DNA of 10,113 nucleotides from JBCBSP01 sp964561235 (GTDB taxonomy: Bacteria > Pseudomonadota > Alphaproteobacteria > Caulobacterales > Maricaulaceae): contig CAZLOV010000090.1 of the NCBI GenBank assembly GCA_964561235.1, forward strand, positions 1 to 10,113, given 5' to 3'. A program made the position numbers and the translations under genes. Below the pieces are notes generated by a model, which searched no databases, was not told the DNA's origin, and saw nothing but the letters and a program-made list of their open reading frames with translations. Shown here one piece after another: positions 1 to 6,275 of the stretch (position 1 is the stretch's first letter; every line of letters begins with the position of its first letter).

Positions 1-1050
1 GGCACCACGCTCTTCGCCAACGTCATCGGCATCACCTTCGGCGTGTTGTTCCGGCCGGGCGAGGGCGTCGATCTCGGCGGGGCGGACGCCGTGCCCGTCT
101 CCACCGAAGCGCCGAGCCTCGCCGAGCGCCTGCTCGGGATCGTGCCCGACAACCCGGTCGCCGCGCTCGCCGACGGCGACATCCTTGCGGTGATCTTCTT
201 TGCGCTTCTGGTCGGCGTGGGCATCCTGATGGCCGGCCGGCAGGGCAAGCTGGTGGGCGATTTCTTCGGCTCGGCCGCCGAGGTCATTCTGCGCGTGACC
301 CACATGGTCATGGAGGTGGCCCCCTTCGGCGTCTTCGCGCTTGTCGCCCACACCACCGCAAGCCAGGGGATCGACGCGCTGCTGGCGATCGCCGTTCTGA
401 TCGGGGCGGTCTACGCCGGCCTGCTGACCCATGCGCTGCTCACTTACGGGCTGCTGGTCCGCGTCATCCTGAACCTTCCGGTTGCGAATTTCTTCCGCGG
501 CATCACGGATGCGATCGCCGTGGCGTACTCGACGGCCTCCTCTTCCGCGACGCTGCCGGTGACGATCACGAATGTCAGCGAGAACCTCGGCGTGAAGCGC
601 TCGGTGGCGGGCTCCGTCCTGCCTCTGGGCGCAACCATCAACATGGACGGGACTGCGCTTTATCTCGGCATTCTCGCGCTCTTCACCGCTCAGGCCTTCG
701 GCTACGACCTGACGCTGACCAATTACGTGCTGATCGCCTTCACCGCCGCCATCGTCTCGATCGGCGCGGCGGGCATCCCGTCAGCCTCGCTGTTCCTGCT
801 GGCGATCGTGCTGGAGACCTTCGGCGTCACGCCCGAGCAGACCGCCATCATTGTCGGATTCATCCTGCCGGTGGACCGCATCATGGACATGGCGCGCACG
901 GCGGTGAACGTCACCGGCGACGCCGCCGTGGCGACCTCGGTGGCGAAATGGGAAGGCGAACTCGACGAGGAGCGCTTCCGCTGGCCCGCCGACGTGCCGT
1001 TCCCGGAGAAGGTCCCCGAGCCGGAGATGGCCGACGCCGACCGCGACTAG
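1..1050 (+). CDS. Dicarboxylate/acidic amino acid:cation symporter (DAACS, SDF family), 5'-truncated
   Basis: Inner-membrane secondary transporter that takes up an acidic amino acid or C4-dicarboxylate with Na+ or H+. The frame is open from base 1, so the N-terminus lies outside the window; the GTG at 43 is internal. Family hallmarks are in order: the serine-rich HP1 tip (STASSSATLP, near 529-558), the TM7 motif NMDGT (near 640-654), the HP2 loop AAGIPSAS (near 766-789) and the TM8 motif DRIMDMARTAVNVTGD (near 874-921). In TM8, the Asp, Asp, Arg, Thr, Asn and Asp equivalent to GltPh D390, D394, R397, T398, N401 and D405 are all present. Retention of the Arg397 equivalent favours an acidic substrate. 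About 350 residues are visible of the family's usual 400-450. The charged C-terminal tail (WEGELDEERF onward) should be cytoplasmic. The exact substrate cannot be told, so no gene symbol is given. Confidence 0.95.
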   Translation, partial: GTTLFANVIGITFGVLFRPGEGVDLGGADAVPVSTEAPSLAERLLGIVPDNPVAALADGDILAVIFFALLVGVGILMAGRQGKLVGDFFGSAAEVILRVTHMVMEVAPFGVFALVAHTTASQGIDALLAIAVLIGAVYAGLLTHALLTYGLLVRVILNLPVANFFRGITDAIAVAYSTASSSATLPVTITNVSENLGVKRSVAGSVLPLGATINMDGTALYLGILALFTAQAFGYDLTLTNYVLIAFTAAIVSIGAAGIPSASLFLLAIVLETFGVTPEQTAIIVGFILPVDRIMDMARTAVNVTGDAAVATSVAKWEGELDEERFRWPADVPFPEKVPEPEMADADRD

Positions 1051-1067
1051 CCGCCAGCCTGAACCGC

Positions 1068-1081
1068 CGCGCCCGGGCGCG
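1068..1081. other. 14-base perfect palindrome downstream of the symporter gene
   Basis: CGCGCCCGGGCGCG is self-complementary and lies 18 bases after the symporter stop codon. In RNA it could fold as a 5-bp stem with a CCGG loop and weakly stall or protect the 3' end of the transcript. No T tract follows, so it is not called a terminator. In DNA this GC-rich, such a palindrome may be incidental. Confidence 0.3.
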
Positions 1082-1117
1082 CGTATGACCGGGTAGTCCT
1101 TAGTCCGGAGCGCCGCC

Positions 1118-1438
1118 ATGACCTTCATCCGCATTCTCAGCCTTATCGGCGGGTTGATCCTGCTCGCGAGCATCATCTGGGCGATCCAGACCGCCGGACA
1201 ATCGCTCGGCGAGGCGGTGGGATGGCTGGTCTCCGAGCCCTGGGGCGTGGTCAGCCTGATCGATCTCTATCTCGGCTTTTTCCTGCTGGCGGTGCTGATC
1301 TGGCTGTTCGAACCGGACAAGCGCATTGCGCTCCTCTTCATCCTCCCGCTGCCGTTTATCGGCAATGTCTGGCCGGCGGTCTGGCTGGCCTGGCGCATCG
1401 GCGCGGCGGTGCGCGCAAGGCGGACCGCAACGGCTTAA
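1118..1438 (+). CDS. Small membrane protein, DUF1475-like
   Basis: 106-residue protein with three hydrophobic segments, at about residues 5-25, 46-65 and 69-94. A short charged loop (FEPDKR) separates the second and third, and the C-terminus is Arg-rich (RARRTATA), predicted cytoplasmic. A GGAG ribosome site (1107-1110) stands 7 bases before the ATG. The central pattern EPWGVVSLIDLYLGF, followed by GN near the third helix, recalls the DUF1475 family of small membrane proteins. That is a recollection of family shape, not a search result. Function is unknown. It sits 67 bases after the symporter gene in the same direction and could be cotranscribed with it. The ffh leader follows directly. Confidence 0.85.
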   Translation: MTFIRILSLIGGLILLASIIWAIQTAGQSLGEAVGWLVSEPWGVVSLIDLYLGFFLLAVLIWLFEPDKRIALLFILPLPFIGNVWPAVWLAWRIGAAVRARRTATA

Positions 1439-1441
1439 TTC

Positions 1442-1470
1442 TTGACTCTTTTCCGCGCCGCGCGTACCTC
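1442..1470 (+). promoter_or_regulatory. Candidate sigma-70-type promoter for the ffh cluster
   Basis: TTGACT at 1442-1447 is a near-consensus -35. It is followed after 17 bases by TACCTC (1465-1470), a poor -10 that keeps the leading TA and partly fits the Caulobacter-type GCTANAWC element. It starts 4 bases after the upstream stop codon and would give a leader of about 160 bases. It is the best TTGAC seen in the 199-base gap before ffh. The weak -10 keeps confidence low. Confidence 0.38.
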
Positions 1471-1486
1471 CGCCCGCTCACAGCGC

Positions 1487-1501
1487 AAGCGTTCGACGCT
1501 T
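1487..1501 (+). other. Short hairpin in the ffh leader
   Basis: AAGCGT-TCG-ACGCTT forms a 6-bp perfect stem with a 3-base loop. It lies roughly 10-25 bases downstream of the expected start of the candidate promoter's transcript. It could also be an operator-like dyad. No function is assigned. Confidence 0.35.
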
Positions 1502-1562
1502 AGCCTTTCCGGCACACGGGCTCCGCACGTCGCGGACTGACGCCCCGGAGGCCGGCGAAGCT

Positions 1563-1592
1563 CCCCGCCCGACGAAGGCTCGTCCGGCGGGG
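1563..1592 (+). promoter_or_regulatory. Strong GC-rich stem-loop in the ffh 5' leader
   Basis: The arms 1563-1575 and 1580-1592 pair over 13 positions with a single C-C mismatch around the loop AGGC, giving a very stable hairpin. It ends 45 bases before the ffh ATG. Only TTGT follows, so it is not a standard intrinsic terminator. It could be an attenuator, an RNA-stability element or a protein-binding leader. It does not resemble the 4.5S SRP RNA: the conserved GGAAG-type tip is absent and the stem is too short. Confidence 0.5.
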
Positions 1593-1637
1593 TTGTCGGC
1601 GTTTGTCCGGAATGGATCAGGCCCGCGGGACGCAACC

Positions 1638-3170
1638 ATGTTCGACTCGCTCTCAGACCGCCTCACAGGCGTTTTCGACCGGCTCACCGGCCGCGGCGCC
1701 CTGTCGGAGAAGGACGTCTCCGAAGCGCTGCGCGAGATTCGCGTCGCGCTGCTGGAGGCTGATGTCGCGCTGCCTGCGGTGAAGGATTTCACAAACCGCG
1801 TCCGGGACAAGGCGGTCGGCGAAGAGGTCATTCGATCGGTCTCGCCGGGTCAGCAGGTCGTCAAGATCGTCCATGACGAACTTGTGCGCCTGCTTGGCGG
1901 GGACGGCGAGCCGGAAGGGCTGTCGCTCACCGGCGAGCCGCCGGTCTCCATCCTTATGGCGGGCCTCCAGGGCTCCGGCAAGACGACGACCACGGCCAAG
2001 CTCGCCAAGCGCATCACCGAGCGCGACAAGAAGAAGGTGCTCGTCGCCTCCCTCGACACCCGCCGTCCCGCCGCGATGGAGCAGCTCGCCCAGATGGCGG
2101 AGAAGGCCGGCGTCGCCTGCCTGCCGATCGTCAAGGGCCAGACAGCCGTGGAGATCGCGCGCCGCGCGCTGAACGCCGCGCGCATCCAGGGTTATGACGT
2201 TCTCATCCTCGACACCGCCGGGCGCACCTCGATCGACGAGGACATGATGGCGGAGGCGGCGAAGATCGCCGAGGTCGCCCGCCCGCGCGAAACCCTTCTG
2301 GTGGCCGACGCGCTTACGGGTCAGGACGCGGTGGAGACCGCGCGCCGGTTCAACGAGCGCCTGCCGCTGACGGGTCTGGTGCTCACGCGGATGGACGGCG
2401 ACGGCCGCGGCGGCGCGGCGCTCTCGATGCGCTGGGTCACGGGGCTCCCGATCAAGTTCATCGGCGTGTCCGAGAAGGTCGACGGGCTCGACGCCTTCGA
2501 CGCCAGGCGCCTGGCCGGCCGCATTCTCGGGCGCGGCGACATCGTCTCGCTGGTCGAGCGCGCCGCCGCCGAGGTCGATCAGGAAAAGGCCGAAAAGCTC
2601 GCCAGGAAGATGGCGAAGGGGAAGTTCGACCTTGAGGACCTCAAGGATCAGCTTCGCCAGCTTCAGAAGATGGGCGGCGTCTCCGGCATCATGGGTTTCC
2701 TGCCGGGCATGAACAAAGCGATGAAATCGCAGATGAACGCGGCGGGCTTTGACGACAAGGCGCTGAAGCGGCAGGAGGCGATCATCCTCTCCATGACCCC
2801 CGAGGAGCGTGCGAAGCCCGACATGCTCAAGGCCAGCCGCAAAAAGCGGATCGCGCGGGGCGCGGGCGTCGAAGTGCCCGAGGTGAACAAGCTTCTCAAG
2901 ATGCACCGCCAGATGGCCGACATGATGAAGAAGGTCGGCAAGAAGGGCGGTTTTCCGGGGATGGGCGGCGCGATGCCGGGCCTTGGCGGCGGTCAGGCGC
3001 CGGGCGGCCTTGGCGATGCGGCCTCCGATCTCCTTCAGGGACAGGCGCCGAAAGGCGCTTCAGGACTGCCGGGCCTGCCGGGCGGCGGTGGTCAGAAGAG
3101 CGGCTTGCCGGGTCTCGGCGGGCCGCTCGGGCCAGACGGCCTTCCGCCCGGCTTCCCCAGGAAGAAATGA
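1638..3170 (+). CDS. ffh: Signal recognition particle GTPase Ffh (SRP54)
   Basis: Binds 4.5S RNA and signal sequences emerging from ribosomes, and docks with FtsY to deliver inner-membrane proteins. 510 residues. N domain 1-90. G domain with P-loop GLQGSGKT (109-116), DTAGR (192-196) and TRMDGD (250-255). Methionine-rich M domain about 320-436, with the RNA-binding motif SRKKRIARGAGVEV (400-413). The start is the ATG giving MFDSLSDRLTG, the usual Ffh N-terminus, with a weak GGGA site (1627-1630). An in-frame TTG at 1593 would add 15 atypical residues. Two oddities: GSG of the RNA-binding motif reads GAG, and residues 437-510 form a Gly/Pro/Leu-rich tail with collagen-like GLPGLPG stretches, making the protein about 57 residues longer than E. 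coli Ffh. First gene of the ffh-rpsP-rimM-trmD-rplS cluster. Confidence 0.98.
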   Translation: MFDSLSDRLTGVFDRLTGRGALSEKDVSEALREIRVALLEADVALPAVKDFTNRVRDKAVGEEVIRSVSPGQQVVKIVHDELVRLLGGDGEPEGLSLTGEPPVSILMAGLQGSGKTTTTAKLAKRITERDKKKVLVASLDTRRPAAMEQLAQMAEKAGVACLPIVKGQTAVEIARRALNAARIQGYDVLILDTAGRTSIDEDMMAEAAKIAEVARPRETLLVADALTGQDAVETARRFNERLPLTGLVLTRMDGDGRGGAALSMRWVTGLPIKFIGVSEKVDGLDAFDARRLAGRILGRGDIVSLVERAAAEVDQEKAEKLARKMAKGKFDLEDLKDQLRQLQKMGGVSGIMGFLPGMNKAMKSQMNAAGFDDKALKRQEAIILSMTPEERAKPDMLKASRKKRIARGAGVEVPEVNKLLKMHRQMADMMKKVGKKGGFPGMGGAMPGLGGGQAPGGLGDAASDLLQGQAPKGASGLPGLPGGGGQKSGLPGLGGPLGPDGLPPGFPRKK

Positions 3171-3190
3171 TCGAAGAAGGATAAACCCAG

Positions 3191-3688
3191 ATGTCCGTAA
3201 AAATCCGCCTTTCCCGCGGCGGCGCGAAAAAGCGTCCGTACTACCGCATCGTCGTCGCCGACAGCCGTTACGGCCGCGACGGCCGCTTCATCGAGAAGAT
3301 CGGCGCCTACAACCCCATGCTGCCGAAAGACAACCCCGACCGGGTGAAGATCGATCTCGAGCGCGCCGCGGAGTGGATCAAGAAGGGCGCCAAGCCGACC
3401 GATCGCGTCGGCCGCTATCTTGCCGAGGCCGGGGTCTATGAATGGACCCACGGCAACAACCCGAAGAAGGGCGAGCCGGGCGAGAAGGCCAAGCAGCGCG
3501 AGGAAGAGCGCCGCGAGAAGGAAGAGGCGCGCAAGCAGGCCGAGGAAGAGGCCAAGGCCGCGGCTGCTGCGGCTGAAGCCGAGCCCGCCGAGGCGCCGGC
3601 CGAAGAGGAAGCCGCCGCTGAAGATCCCGCCGCCGAGGCCGACGCGCCCGCGGAAGAGGCCCCGGCCGAGGAAGAAAAGGCGGGCTGA
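3191..3688 (+). CDS. rpsP: 30S ribosomal protein S16 with long charged C-terminal extension
   Basis: Primary 16S rRNA-binding protein needed for 30S assembly. The core (residues 1-90) begins MSVKIRLSRGGAKKRPYYRIVV and contains the conserved GRFIEKIGAYNP. AAGGA (3177-3181) lies 9 bases before the ATG, and ffh ends 20 bases upstream. At 165 residues it is about twice the length of E. coli S16 (82). Residues 98-130 are a Lys/Arg/Glu-rich, probably helical or coiled segment; residues 131-165 are an Ala/Glu/Pro-rich acidic tail built of irregular PAEE and APAEE units. Extended S16 tails occur in other alphaproteobacteria, so this is probably a lineage trait. The tail's role is unknown. Confidence 0.98.
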   Translation: MSVKIRLSRGGAKKRPYYRIVVADSRYGRDGRFIEKIGAYNPMLPKDNPDRVKIDLERAAEWIKKGAKPTDRVGRYLAEAGVYEWTHGNNPKKGEPGEKAKQREEERREKEEARKQAEEEAKAAAAAAEAEPAEAPAEEEAAAEDPAAEADAPAEEAPAEEEKAG

Positions 3689-3704
3689 TCCCGCGCTTCG
3701 CAAT

Positions 3705-3732
3705 CCCGGAGCCGGTAAGGCCGCGCTCCGGG
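3705..3732 (+). other. Stem-loop between rpsP and rimM
   Basis: CCCGGAGC (3705-3712) pairs perfectly with GCTCCGGG (3725-3732). CGG/CCG pairs inside the 12-base loop extend the stem past a one-base bulge. No T run follows. It lies in the only sizeable spacer (72 bases) inside the cluster. It may be a processing or stability site that separates abundant ribosomal-protein mRNA from rimM-trmD. Confidence 0.45.
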
Positions 3733-3760
3733 GCTGCGACCGTACCCTGCGGCGAAGCCC

Positions 3761-4309
3761 ATGGCCGATCTTATCGTTCTCGGCGTGATCGCCGGCGCGC
3801 ACGGCGTGCGCGGGGACGCCAAGGTGAAGGCCTTCGGCGATCCGGCCCGGCTATGCGATTACGGCCCGTTTCTCGACGAGCGCGGCGCGCCCATCGCCAC
3901 GCCGGCGCGTGCGCGCGCCGGGGGCGGGGGAACGGTCGTCGTCAGCTTCCGCGAGCGCTTCACGCGCGAGCAGATCGAGGCGATGCGCGGACGCCTGCTT
4001 CATGCGCCGCGCACAGCGCTCGGCGACGACCTTGGGGAAGACGAGTTCTATCACGCCGACCTGATCGGGCTGGCGGTGGAAGACCTCCAAGGCGCCCCGC
4101 TCGGCTGCGTGCGCGCGGTCTTTGATTTCGGCGCCGGCGACATGCTCGAGATCGAGGGGCCTGACGGGCCGTTCCTTCTTCCGTTCACCCGGGCGGCTGT
4201 CCCTCATGTCGATCTTGCGGGAGGCCGCCTGGTCGCCGATCCGCCCGAGACGATCGAGGCGCGCCCGCCCGAGCAGCAGCCTAAAACGCAACGGGAGACA
4301 GGCGAATGA
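3761..4309 (+). CDS. rimM: Ribosome maturation factor RimM
   Basis: Assembly factor that binds S19 and the 3' domain of 16S rRNA during late 30S maturation. 182 residues in two domains. The N-terminal RimM barrel contains GVIAGAHGVRGDAKVKAF (8-25). The C-terminal PRC-type barrel starts near DEFYHADLIGLAVED (94-108) and includes FDFGAGDMLEI, LLPFTRAAVPHVDL and GRLVADPPE (155-163). The last 20 residues are a polar tail. The ATG at 3761 gives the usual short N-terminus, but no good Shine-Dalgarno is visible (only GGCGAAG, very close), so initiation may be weak. The stop overlaps the trmD start by ATGA. Confidence 0.96.
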   Translation: MADLIVLGVIAGAHGVRGDAKVKAFGDPARLCDYGPFLDERGAPIATPARARAGGGGTVVVSFRERFTREQIEAMRGRLLHAPRTALGDDLGEDEFYHADLIGLAVEDLQGAPLGCVRAVFDFGAGDMLEIEGPDGPFLLPFTRAAVPHVDLAGGRLVADPPETIEARPPEQQPKTQRETGE

Positions 4310-5019
4310 GCTTCGCCGTCACCGCGCTGACCCTGTTCCCGGCCGCCTGGCCCGGCGCGCTGGGCGTCTCGCTGACCGGCTCTGCGCTGCAACGCGGAAT
4401 TTGGTCGCTCGAGACGGTGGACATCAGGTCATTTTCCCGTCATAAGCACGCCTCCGTCGACGACACGCCGGCTGGCGGCGGCCCAGGCATGGTGCTGCGC
4501 CCCGATGTTGCTGCGGATGCGATCGATGCGGTTTCGCTCTCCGGCAGGCCGCTGATCCACCTGACGCCGCGCGGGCGTCCGTTCACTCAGGCCATGGCGC
4601 GGGAGTGGGCGGCCGGGCCGGGCGTCGTTTTGTTTTGCGGGCGCTTCGAAGGGCTCGATCAGAGGGTGATCGAGGCGCGCGACATGACCGAGGTGAGCGT
4701 CGGAGACGCCGTGCTCGCCGGGGGCGATCTGCCCGCGCAGCTTCTCACCGAAGCCTGCGTCCGGCTGGTTCCCGGCGTGATCGGCAAGGCCGAAAGCGCC
4801 GAGGAAGAGAGTTTCGAGGGGAACCTTCTCGAATATCCCCACTACACCCGGCCAAGGGTGTGGGAGGGGCGGGAAATCCCCGAGGTGCTGCTTTCGGGCG
4901 ATCATGGACGGATCGCACGCTGGCGGCGCGAACAGGCGGAATTGGTGACCAAGGCGCGCCGTCCGGATCTCTGGGAGAAACACCAGGCCGGAAACACGCG
5001 CGAAGGAGACGAGCGATGA
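4306..5019 (+). CDS. trmD: tRNA (guanine-N1-)-methyltransferase TrmD
   Basis: Transfers methyl from S-adenosylmethionine to N1 of G37 in tRNAs with G36G37, preventing +1 frameshifting; an essential SPOUT-family homodimer. 237 residues. Visible motifs: LTLFPAAWPG near the N-terminus, VDDTPAGGGPGMVL (51-64), the trefoil-knot cofactor site LFCGRFEGLDQRVIE (109-123), SVGDAVLAGGDLP (131-143), and LLEYPHYTRPRVWEG (174-188). GGGAGA (4293-4298) precedes the ATG. The start overlaps the rimM stop and the TGA overlaps the rplS start. By my alignment to E. coli TrmD, its proposed catalytic base Asp169 corresponds to Glu168 here (AEEESF versus ATEDSF). The rest of the active-site neighbourhood is conserved, so the gene is judged functional. 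Confidence 0.98.
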   Translation: MSFAVTALTLFPAAWPGALGVSLTGSALQRGIWSLETVDIRSFSRHKHASVDDTPAGGGPGMVLRPDVAADAIDAVSLSGRPLIHLTPRGRPFTQAMAREWAAGPGVVLFCGRFEGLDQRVIEARDMTEVSVGDAVLAGGDLPAQLLTEACVRLVPGVIGKAESAEEESFEGNLLEYPHYTRPRVWEGREIPEVLLSGDHGRIARWRREQAELVTKARRPDLWEKHQAGNTREGDER

Positions 5020-5426
5020 ACATCATCCAGCAGCTCGAGCAGGAAGAAGCCGCACGCGTGCTCGAAGGCAAGACCGTGCCGAACTTCTCCGCCGGCGACA
5101 CGCTGGTCGTCGGCGTGCGCATCCGCGAGGGCGACCGTGAGCGTATCCAGCGCTTCGAGGGCGTCTGCATCGCGCGCTCCGGCGGCGGCCTCAACGAGAG
5201 CTTCACCGTGCGCAAGATCTCCTTCGGCGAAGGCGTGGAGCGCGTGTTCCCGATCCACTCCCCGCTGGTTGAGTCCATCGAGATCAAGCGCAAGGGCAAG
5301 GTTCGCCGCGCCAAGCTGTATTATCTGCGCGACCGCCGCGGGAAATCCGCGCGCATCGCGGAACGCACGACCGGCCGCGACATCGAAGCGCGCGGCTCGC
5401 GCAAGGGCGCCAACGCCGCCGAATAG
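5016..5426 (+). CDS. rplS: 50S ribosomal protein L19
   Basis: Large-subunit protein located at the interface with the 30S subunit. 136 residues. It begins MNIIQQLEQEEAARVLEG and carries the L19 signatures FEGVCIARSGGGLNESFTVRK, GEGVERVFPIHSPLVESI and KAKLYYLRDRRGKSARI-like blocks (here RAKLYYLRDRRGKSARI). A strong AAGGAG (5003-5008) sits 7 bases before the ATG, inside the end of trmD, and start and stop overlap as ATGA, so it is probably coupled to trmD but also strongly initiated. The last 20 or so residues (GRDIEARGSRKGANAAE) extend past the E. coli C-terminus. Last gene of the cluster. Confidence 0.98.
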   Translation: MNIIQQLEQEEAARVLEGKTVPNFSAGDTLVVGVRIREGDRERIQRFEGVCIARSGGGLNESFTVRKISFGEGVERVFPIHSPLVESIEIKRKGKVRRAKLYYLRDRRGKSARIAERTTGRDIEARGSRKGANAAE

Positions 5427-5451
5427 GCGTTGTTTCAATTTCCAGTCCGCG

Positions 5452-5482
5452 AAACGCCCGGCCCGCTGCGGCCGGGCGTTTT
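5452..5482 (+). terminator. Intrinsic terminator of the ffh-rplS cluster
   Basis: A perfect 12-bp inverted repeat, AAACGCCCGGCC (5452-5463) and GGCCGGGCGTTT (5470-5481), surrounds the loop CGCTGC. The right arm runs into TTTT, then GGTTT. It lies 25 bases after the rplS stop. This is the clearest Rho-independent terminator in the window. Confidence 0.93.
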
Positions 5483-5520
5483 GGTTTCGGCGCGCCGCGC
5501 CGTGCCTTATCTTTCGCGGC

Positions 5521-6222
5521 ATGAGCGAAACGCTTGTCATTCTCACCGGAGCCGGCGTGTCTGCGGAAAGCGGACTGGGCACCTTCCGTGACGCCGACGG
5601 CGTCTGGTCGAAATTCGACTGGCGCCGTCTCGCGACGCCGGAGGGCTTCGCGGCGGCCCCCGAAGACGTGCACGCCTTCTACAACGCCCGGCGTCAGGGC
5701 CTCGTCGGCGCGCAGCCGAACGCCGCCCATGAAGCGCTCGCGCGGCTGCAGGCGGCCTGGCCGGGCGAATGCCTGCTTGTGACCCAGAATATCGACGACC
5801 TGCACGAGCGCGGCGGCGCAGCCGACGTCGTTCACATGCACGGCGAGTTGTTCAAGGCGCGCTGCGTGGATTGCGCGGAGGTGTTCGTCTGGCGCGAGGA
5901 TCTCTCCGTCTCCACGCCCTGTCCGGGCTGCGCGCTCTCCGGCGGCCTGCGGCCGCATGTGGTCTGGTTCGGCGAGATGCCGTTCGACCTCGAGCGCATC
6001 TATGACGCGTTGCTGCGCTGCGGCGTGTTCGTTGCGATCGGTACGTCCGGCGCGGTCTATCCCGCCGCCGGTTTCGTTCAGGAGGCGCGCATGGCGGGCG
6101 CGCGCACGGTGGAGCTGAGCCTTGAGCCCGGCGAGGTCAGCGCGCTGTTCGAGGAGCGGATCTACGGCCCGGCGACGCAGACCGTGCCGGCTTTCGCCGA
6201 ACGCCTGCTCGGCGGGCGATGA
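5521..6222 (+). CDS. cobB: NAD-dependent protein deacylase, class III sirtuin
   Basis: Removes acyl groups from protein lysines, consuming NAD+ and releasing nicotinamide and O-acyl-ADP-ribose. 233 residues, compact. Rossmann/NAD motifs are GAGVSAESGLGTFR (10-23), TQNIDDLHERGG (88-99) and AIGTSGAVYPAA (172-183). Catalytic His107 lies in HMHGEL. The zinc site is Cys115/Cys118 and Cys134/Cys137 (CVDC and CPGC). Tyr54 and Arg57 in FYNARR fit the Tyr-x-x-Arg pair of SIRT5/CobB-type sirtuins that bind succinyl or malonyl groups, so desuccinylase activity is plausible. The ATG gives a canonical short N-terminus, but it is only 38 bases past the rplS terminator and has no Shine-Dalgarno; the mRNA may be leaderless. 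Convergent with the lipoprotein gene downstream. Confidence 0.95.
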   Translation: MSETLVILTGAGVSAESGLGTFRDADGVWSKFDWRRLATPEGFAAAPEDVHAFYNARRQGLVGAQPNAAHEALARLQAAWPGECLLVTQNIDDLHERGGAADVVHMHGELFKARCVDCAEVFVWREDLSVSTPCPGCALSGGLRPHVVWFGEMPFDLERIYDALLRCGVFVAIGTSGAVYPAAGFVQEARMAGARTVELSLEPGEVSALFEERIYGPATQTVPAFAERLLGGR

Positions 6223-6224
6223 GA

Positions 6225-6252
6225 AAGGCCCGGGCGTCGCCGCCCAAGCCTT
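6225..6252 (+). terminator. Possible terminator hairpin after the sirtuin gene
   Basis: AAGGC-CC-GGGCG-TCGC-CGCCC-AA-GCCTT: two 5-bp stems stacked across a CC/AA internal loop, starting 3 bases after the stop codon. The right arm ends in only two T. It is probably a weak or factor-assisted terminator in the short convergent spacer. Confidence 0.45.
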
Positions 6253-6256
6253 CTGC

Positions 6257-6272
6257 AAACGGGTCGGACCCG
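6257..6272 (-). terminator. Possible weak terminator of the minus-strand lipoprotein gene
   Basis: On the minus strand, CGGGT-CCG-ACCCG (6272 to 6260) is followed by TTTGC. It starts 3 bases past the TAG of the lipoprotein gene. The stem is only 5 bp and the T run 3 bases, so support is modest. Confidence 0.35.
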
Positions 6273-6275
6273 GTC

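Noticed and set aside
1593..1637. TTG start at 1593 extending Ffh by 15 residues.
   Set aside because: It lies directly at the base of the strong leader hairpin, has no ribosome site, and the extra residues are not Ffh-like; MFDSLSDRLTG from the ATG at 1638 is.
1439..1637. 4.5S SRP RNA gene in the spacer before ffh.
   Set aside because: The conserved GGAAG-type tip and asymmetric loop are absent and the hairpins are too short.
1653..2906. A 417-codon open frame on the minus strand opposite ffh.
   Set aside because: Composition is His/Arg/Gly-rich shadow coding and Ffh on the other strand is unambiguous.
4605..5015. Longer frame reading into rplS from within trmD.
   Set aside because: It overlaps trmD out of frame and is Arg-rich shadow; L19 clearly starts at MNIIQQLEQEE with a strong ribosome site.
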